Source of the DNA: Candidatus Eiseniibacteriota bacterium
Lineage (GTDB): Bacteria; Eisenbacteria; RBG-16-71-46; SZUA-252
Assembly (NCBI GenBank): GCA_016880395.1
Contig: JAEHDN010000002.1
Coordinates: forward strand, 1 to 9,224
Direction: 5' to 3'
DNA: 9,224 nt
The notes under the pieces were generated by a model. That model saw only the letters and a program-made list of their open reading frames with translations. It had not been told where the DNA came from and ran no database searches. Of the stretch, positions 7,169 through 9,224 are shown one piece after another. A program made the translations under genes and the position numbers. Position 1 is the stretch's first letter, and each line of letters opens with the position of its first letter.

Positions 7169-7551
7169 GGGGGCGGATAGTAACCGGGCGCGCGCCCGGG
7201 CGGGAGATTGATTTTCGCGCGCGATGCGGGCGAGCCGGGCGGGGCCACGAGGTTGTAGCCCATTCGGGCAACGTCATCATCGGTCAGATGCATGATCGCA
7301 AGAGGCTTCGAAACGGTGCGCACCGCTCGTGAGAGACGCTGCACAACTTGGAAGAGGTGAGCGAGAAGATCTTGAGGCAGCTGAATGAAATCCTCGTAGT
7401 GTTCCTTGGGAATGACCAGGACGTGGTGGGGATTGATCGGCTCCGGGTCGATGATCGCAAAGTAGCGCTCATCGTCGTAAACCACGGCTTTCGGGTCGTT
7501 GTACTCACAAAACACGCATCCAGCTACCACGGATGGTTCCTGAGGTGTCAT
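7165..7551 (-). CDS. HIT-like protein lacking the histidine triad
   Basis: Seen: 128 residues. The first two thirds look like a HIT-family nucleotide-binding protein: CVFC (Cys12, Cys15, the CxxC zinc pair of many HIT proteins), YFAIIDPEPINPHHVLVIPKEHYEDF at about 30-55 (written here across the strand and turn that hold the nucleotide in relatives), then a helix to about 80. Family members normally end with HxHxHxx, the hydrolase or transferase active site. Here the region after GYNLV (98-102) is a Pro/Gly/Arg-rich tail ending GYYPPP, with no such motif. The other two frames of this stretch do not supply HxHxH either, so a simple frameshift does not explain it. Its ATG at 7551 overlaps the MFS stop (ATGA), and its stop overlaps the kinase GTG. 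It may be a catalytically dead binding protein, or a truncated gene still translated to couple the kinase. Confidence 0.8.
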   Translation of the reverse strand: MTPQEPSVVAGCVFCEYNDPKAVVYDDERYFAIIDPEPINPHHVLVIPKEHYEDFIQLPQDLLAHLFQVVQRLSRAVRTVSKPLAIMHLTDDDVARMGYNLVAPPGSPASRAKINLPPGRAPGYYPPP

Positions 7552-8843
7552 CCCCGGACCAGCTCCGCGGGCCGCACGACCGTTCCGCGCGTCTCGGGAA
7601 GGAGCCACACCCACAGGCCGGTCGCGATCGCGAACACCGCGGCGAGCGAGATGCCGCCCGCGAGCCCGTGGCGCGACGCCACCGCGGTGATCGCGAGCGG
7701 CGTGAAGAACTGGGCGCCGCGCGCGAGGTTGAACGCGGCGCCCATGGCGGTGTTCCGCACGCGGGTCGGGAAGATCTCGGTGAAGATGGGACCGTAACCC
7801 GAGAAGTTCCCGGTGCCGAATCCCACCAGGAACATGAACGCGAGTGTGAGCCACGGCCACGACGCGATCGCGCTCCAGAACCAAGTGACGGCCAGGAGGC
7901 CGGCGGCCCAGACAAAGGAATAGATGGAGTACGCGACGCGACGCCCGCGTGCGTCGGCGACGACGCCGAACGATAGATAGCCGAGGAGCCCGCCTGCCTG
8001 CGTCGCGAGCATCCAGATTCCCGAGCGCGCCATGGAGAATCCGAGCTGATCGTAGAGATACTTGGGAAGCCACGAGTACGTGAACCAGTAGGCCGACATG
8101 CCGGTCAGGGCGAGCACGAGGCCGAGCAGGAACATCTTGAGGAGCTCGCGGGAGGCGACGATCGCGCCGAACCCCTCGCGTTCCGAGGTAAGCGCGCCGG
8201 CGCGGCGCGCGAGCCAAACATCCGACTCCGGCATGTGACGCCGAATCAGGACCACGAGGAGCGCGGGCAGCACCGACACGAAGAAGCACGCACGCCATCC
8301 CCAGTCCGGCCCGAACGCCGAAGTGAACGCCGGGGCCGCGAACGCACCGACGAGCGACGCGAGCGCGATGCCGAGTGGCGCTCCGGACTGCATCACCGCG
8401 GCGTAGCGCGCCCGCACCCTCGCGGGGAAAGTCTCGCCCACGAGGGTCTGCCCGGTGGCCCACTCCCCGCCCACACCGAGCCCGGTCACGATGCGAAAGA
8501 CGAGAAGCGCGCCAAAGTTCTGGGCGGTGCCACAGAGGAACGTGCCGAGCGAGTAAATGAGAATCGTCCAGGAGAGCACTCGCTTCCGGCCGAACCGGTC
8601 CGCGACCCAGCCGAAGAGGATCCCGCCCGCCGCGGTCGCGGCCAGCGCGGCGCCGAGGAGGAGGGAGAGCGACACATCCGAGAGCCCGAGTGTCTTTCGG
8701 ATCGGGAGGAGCAGGAACGAGAGCAGCATGAGGTCGTAGAAGTCGAACAGCCATCCCGCCCACGACATGGCGAGGATGACGAAGTGGGGGCGCGAGGGTG
8801 CGTCGGCCTCGTTCAGAAACCGGGGGGCTCTGGTCTCGGCCAC
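7548..8843 (-). CDS. MFS transporter, metabolite:H+ symporter type
   Basis: Seen: 431 residues with about twelve hydrophobic segments. The MFS signature GWVADRFGRKR lies at 78-88 in the loop after the second segment, and its half-repeat GVVADARGRR at 293-302. WLFDFYDLML in the first segment and RIVTGLGVGGEWATG at about 117-131 resemble the aromatic-acid/sialate/shikimate:H+ symporter branch, which moves organic acids across the inner membrane with protons. PETRG near the C-terminus is also typical of sugar-porter-like MFS proteins. The substrate cannot be named from sequence. The GTG at 8843-8841 is the only reasonable start: an in-frame TAG lies four codons upstream, and the N-terminus before the first segment is a normal length. 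The ribosome binding site is weak. It is the first gene of a three-gene operon, overlapping the HIT-like gene by four bases. Confidence 0.9.
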   Translation of the reverse strand: MAETRAPRFLNEADAPSRPHFVILAMSWAGWLFDFYDLMLLSFLLLPIRKTLGLSDVSLSLLLGAALAATAAGGILFGWVADRFGRKRVLSWTILIYSLGTFLCGTAQNFGALLVFRIVTGLGVGGEWATGQTLVGETFPARVRARYAAVMQSGAPLGIALASLVGAFAAPAFTSAFGPDWGWRACFFVSVLPALLVVLIRRHMPESDVWLARRAGALTSEREGFGAIVASRELLKMFLLGLVLALTGMSAYWFTYSWLPKYLYDQLGFSMARSGIWMLATQAGGLLGYLSFGVVADARGRRVAYSIYSFVWAAGLLAVTWFWSAIASWPWLTLAFMFLVGFGTGNFSGYGPIFTEIFPTRVRNTAMGAAFNLARGAQFFTPLAITAVASRHGLAGGISLAAVFAIATGLWVWLLPETRGTVVRPAELVRG

Positions 8844-8964
8844 CGGCCCACGCTACCCGAACCACTCGCCGTGGGCCAGCGCATGTCACTCGGTACCCTG
8901 AACGCCCACGCCTCGACGAGATCCACGCCCTCGATGGCCCTGGGACCTTCGCGCCACGACACCC

Positions 8965-8990
8965 TGTCAGCCCACCTGACGGTGCGTCAG
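8965..8990. promoter_or_regulatory. Candidate operator: three alternating GTCAG/CTGAC half-sites
   Basis: GTCAG at 8966-8970, CTGAC at 8976-8980 and GTCAG at 8986-8990 alternate in orientation, with centres exactly 10 bases apart, so they face the same side of the helix. The last two extend to a perfect CTGACG-GTG-CGTCAG dyad (8976-8990). This pattern suits a dimeric DNA-binding protein. The site lies about 100-125 bases upstream of the sigma-54-like promoter, a usual distance for an enhancer-binding activator, but also about 125-145 bases upstream of the MFS start, so either direction is possible. Confidence 0.35.
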
Positions 8991-9088
8991 TAGGCGCGTG
9001 GCGGAGGTGCCCCAGGCGCTCGAAGCCGAGGAGCCTCAAGCTATTTCCCAGTAAAGACTTCCTCCGCCCATCGAAGACCCCGGAGCCC

Positions 9089-9103
9089 TGGCACGTTCCC
9101 TGC
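9089..9103 (+). promoter_or_regulatory. Probable sigma-54 (RpoN) promoter
   Basis: TGGCACG (9089-9095), four bases TTCC, then CTGC (9100-9103) matches the established sigma-54 consensus TGGCACG-N4-TTGC at all but one position. The invariant GG (9090-9091) and GC (9102-9103) are separated by the required 10 bases. Transcription would begin near 9115, leaving a leader of about 70 bases before the ATG at 9188. Sigma-54 promoters need an enhancer-binding ATPase bound upstream; candidate sites are the half-sites at 8965-8990. Confidence 0.55.
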
Positions 9104-9187
9104 GAATTCGTTCCGTCTTGGTTGCCCGGTCCATTTCACCGGCCGCCCGGCCCGACGCGCGGGACGGCCCAGGCCACGGGACGAAAC

Positions 9188-9224
9188 ATGACGCTCGAAA
9201 TCCGATTGCACGGTCGCGGCGGTC
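9188..9224 (+). CDS. 2-oxoacid:ferredoxin oxidoreductase gamma subunit, N-terminal start only
   Basis: Seen: ATG at 9188 opens a frame reading MTLEIRLHGRGG up to the right edge. The IRxHGRGGQG-type N-terminus is characteristic of gamma subunits of pyruvate, 2-oxoglutarate and 2-oxoisovalerate:ferredoxin oxidoreductases, which exchange CO2/acyl-CoA and 2-oxoacid with reduced ferredoxin. Only twelve codons are visible, so the substrate class cannot be told, and the call rests on this motif. The upstream ribosome binding site (CGGGACG) is weak. A near-consensus sigma-54 promoter lies about 85 bases upstream. The partner alpha and beta subunit genes would be expected immediately downstream, outside this window. 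Confidence 0.7.
   Translation, partial: MTLEIRLHGRGG

Larger units (their letters stand above)
8844..9187. other. Intergenic region between divergent genes (344 bases)
   Basis: No gene is convincing here; open frames crossing it are shadows of the transporter. It separates the minus-strand MFS operon from the plus-strand oxidoreductase gene, so it should carry promoters for both. Visible signals are the phased GTCAG/CTGAC half-sites and a near-consensus sigma-54 promoter, listed separately. A GC-rich stretch at 9141-9170 contains GGCCG and CGGCC arms that could form a leader hairpin. No sigma-70-type promoter for the MFS operon could be identified. Confidence 0.6.

Noticed and set aside
7165..7260. 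Frameshift hiding the missing HIT histidine triad
   Set aside because: Both other frames of this stretch were read by eye and neither contains HxHxH, so a single-base error does not restore it.
4932..7280. 782-codon minus-strand frame overlapping the kinase
   Set aside because: Shifted frame of the real kinase; the true frame carries the glycine loop, HRD, DFG, APE and PD40 repeats.
7165..9039. Reading the HIT-like protein as the C-terminus of a 624-residue fusion
   Set aside because: The upstream part is an out-of-frame reading of the MFS gene; HIT similarity begins exactly at the ATG at 7551 that overlaps the MFS stop.

Overview
The window is GC-rich, densely packed bacterial chromosome and looks like an environmental, non-model Gram-negative lineage. 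Support for this: a secreted beta-barrel-like protein, a YcbB-type L,D-transpeptidase, a PknB-like kinase fused to a PD40/TolB-like propeller, a probable sigma-54 promoter and the start of a 2-oxoacid:ferredoxin oxidoreductase gene. Candidate phyla such as Eisenbacteria, or Acidobacteriota/Gemmatimonadota-like groups, would fit, but assignment from gene content alone is an inference. No tRNA, rRNA, CRISPR array, insertion sequence or phage gene was seen.

Layout, left to right. (1) 1-693, minus: a radical SAM enzyme whose C-terminus lies beyond the left edge. (2) 694-902: an intergenic stretch with a strong terminator-like hairpin nested in a second inverted repeat. (3) 903-1862, minus: a secreted protein made of three copies of an aromatic-rich module of about 80 residues. 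(4) 1863-2119: a divergent intergenic region with three clear hairpins. (5) 2120-4286, plus: two envelope genes 10 bases apart, an outer-membrane beta-barrel-like protein and an L,D-transpeptidase. (6) 4289-8843, minus: a tightly coupled three-gene operon read MFS transporter, HIT-like protein, Ser/Thr kinase. Each junction is a 4-base stop/start overlap. (7) 8844-9187: a 344-base region with a near-consensus sigma-54 promoter and phased GTCAG/CTGAC half-sites. (8) 9188 to the right edge, plus: the first codons of a probable 2-oxoacid:ferredoxin oxidoreductase gamma subunit.

The left half appears devoted to the cell envelope (repeat protein, barrel, peptidoglycan cross-linking enzyme). The right half joins transport and signalling. 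The most unusual point is the HIT-family protein in the MFS-HIT-kinase operon: it keeps the N-terminal half of the fold and a CxxC pair but lacks the HxHxH catalytic triad, ending instead in a Pro/Gly-rich tail whose stop overlaps the kinase start. No complete, clearly new system can be demonstrated here. The HIT/kinase operon and the sigma-54 region are the best leads.
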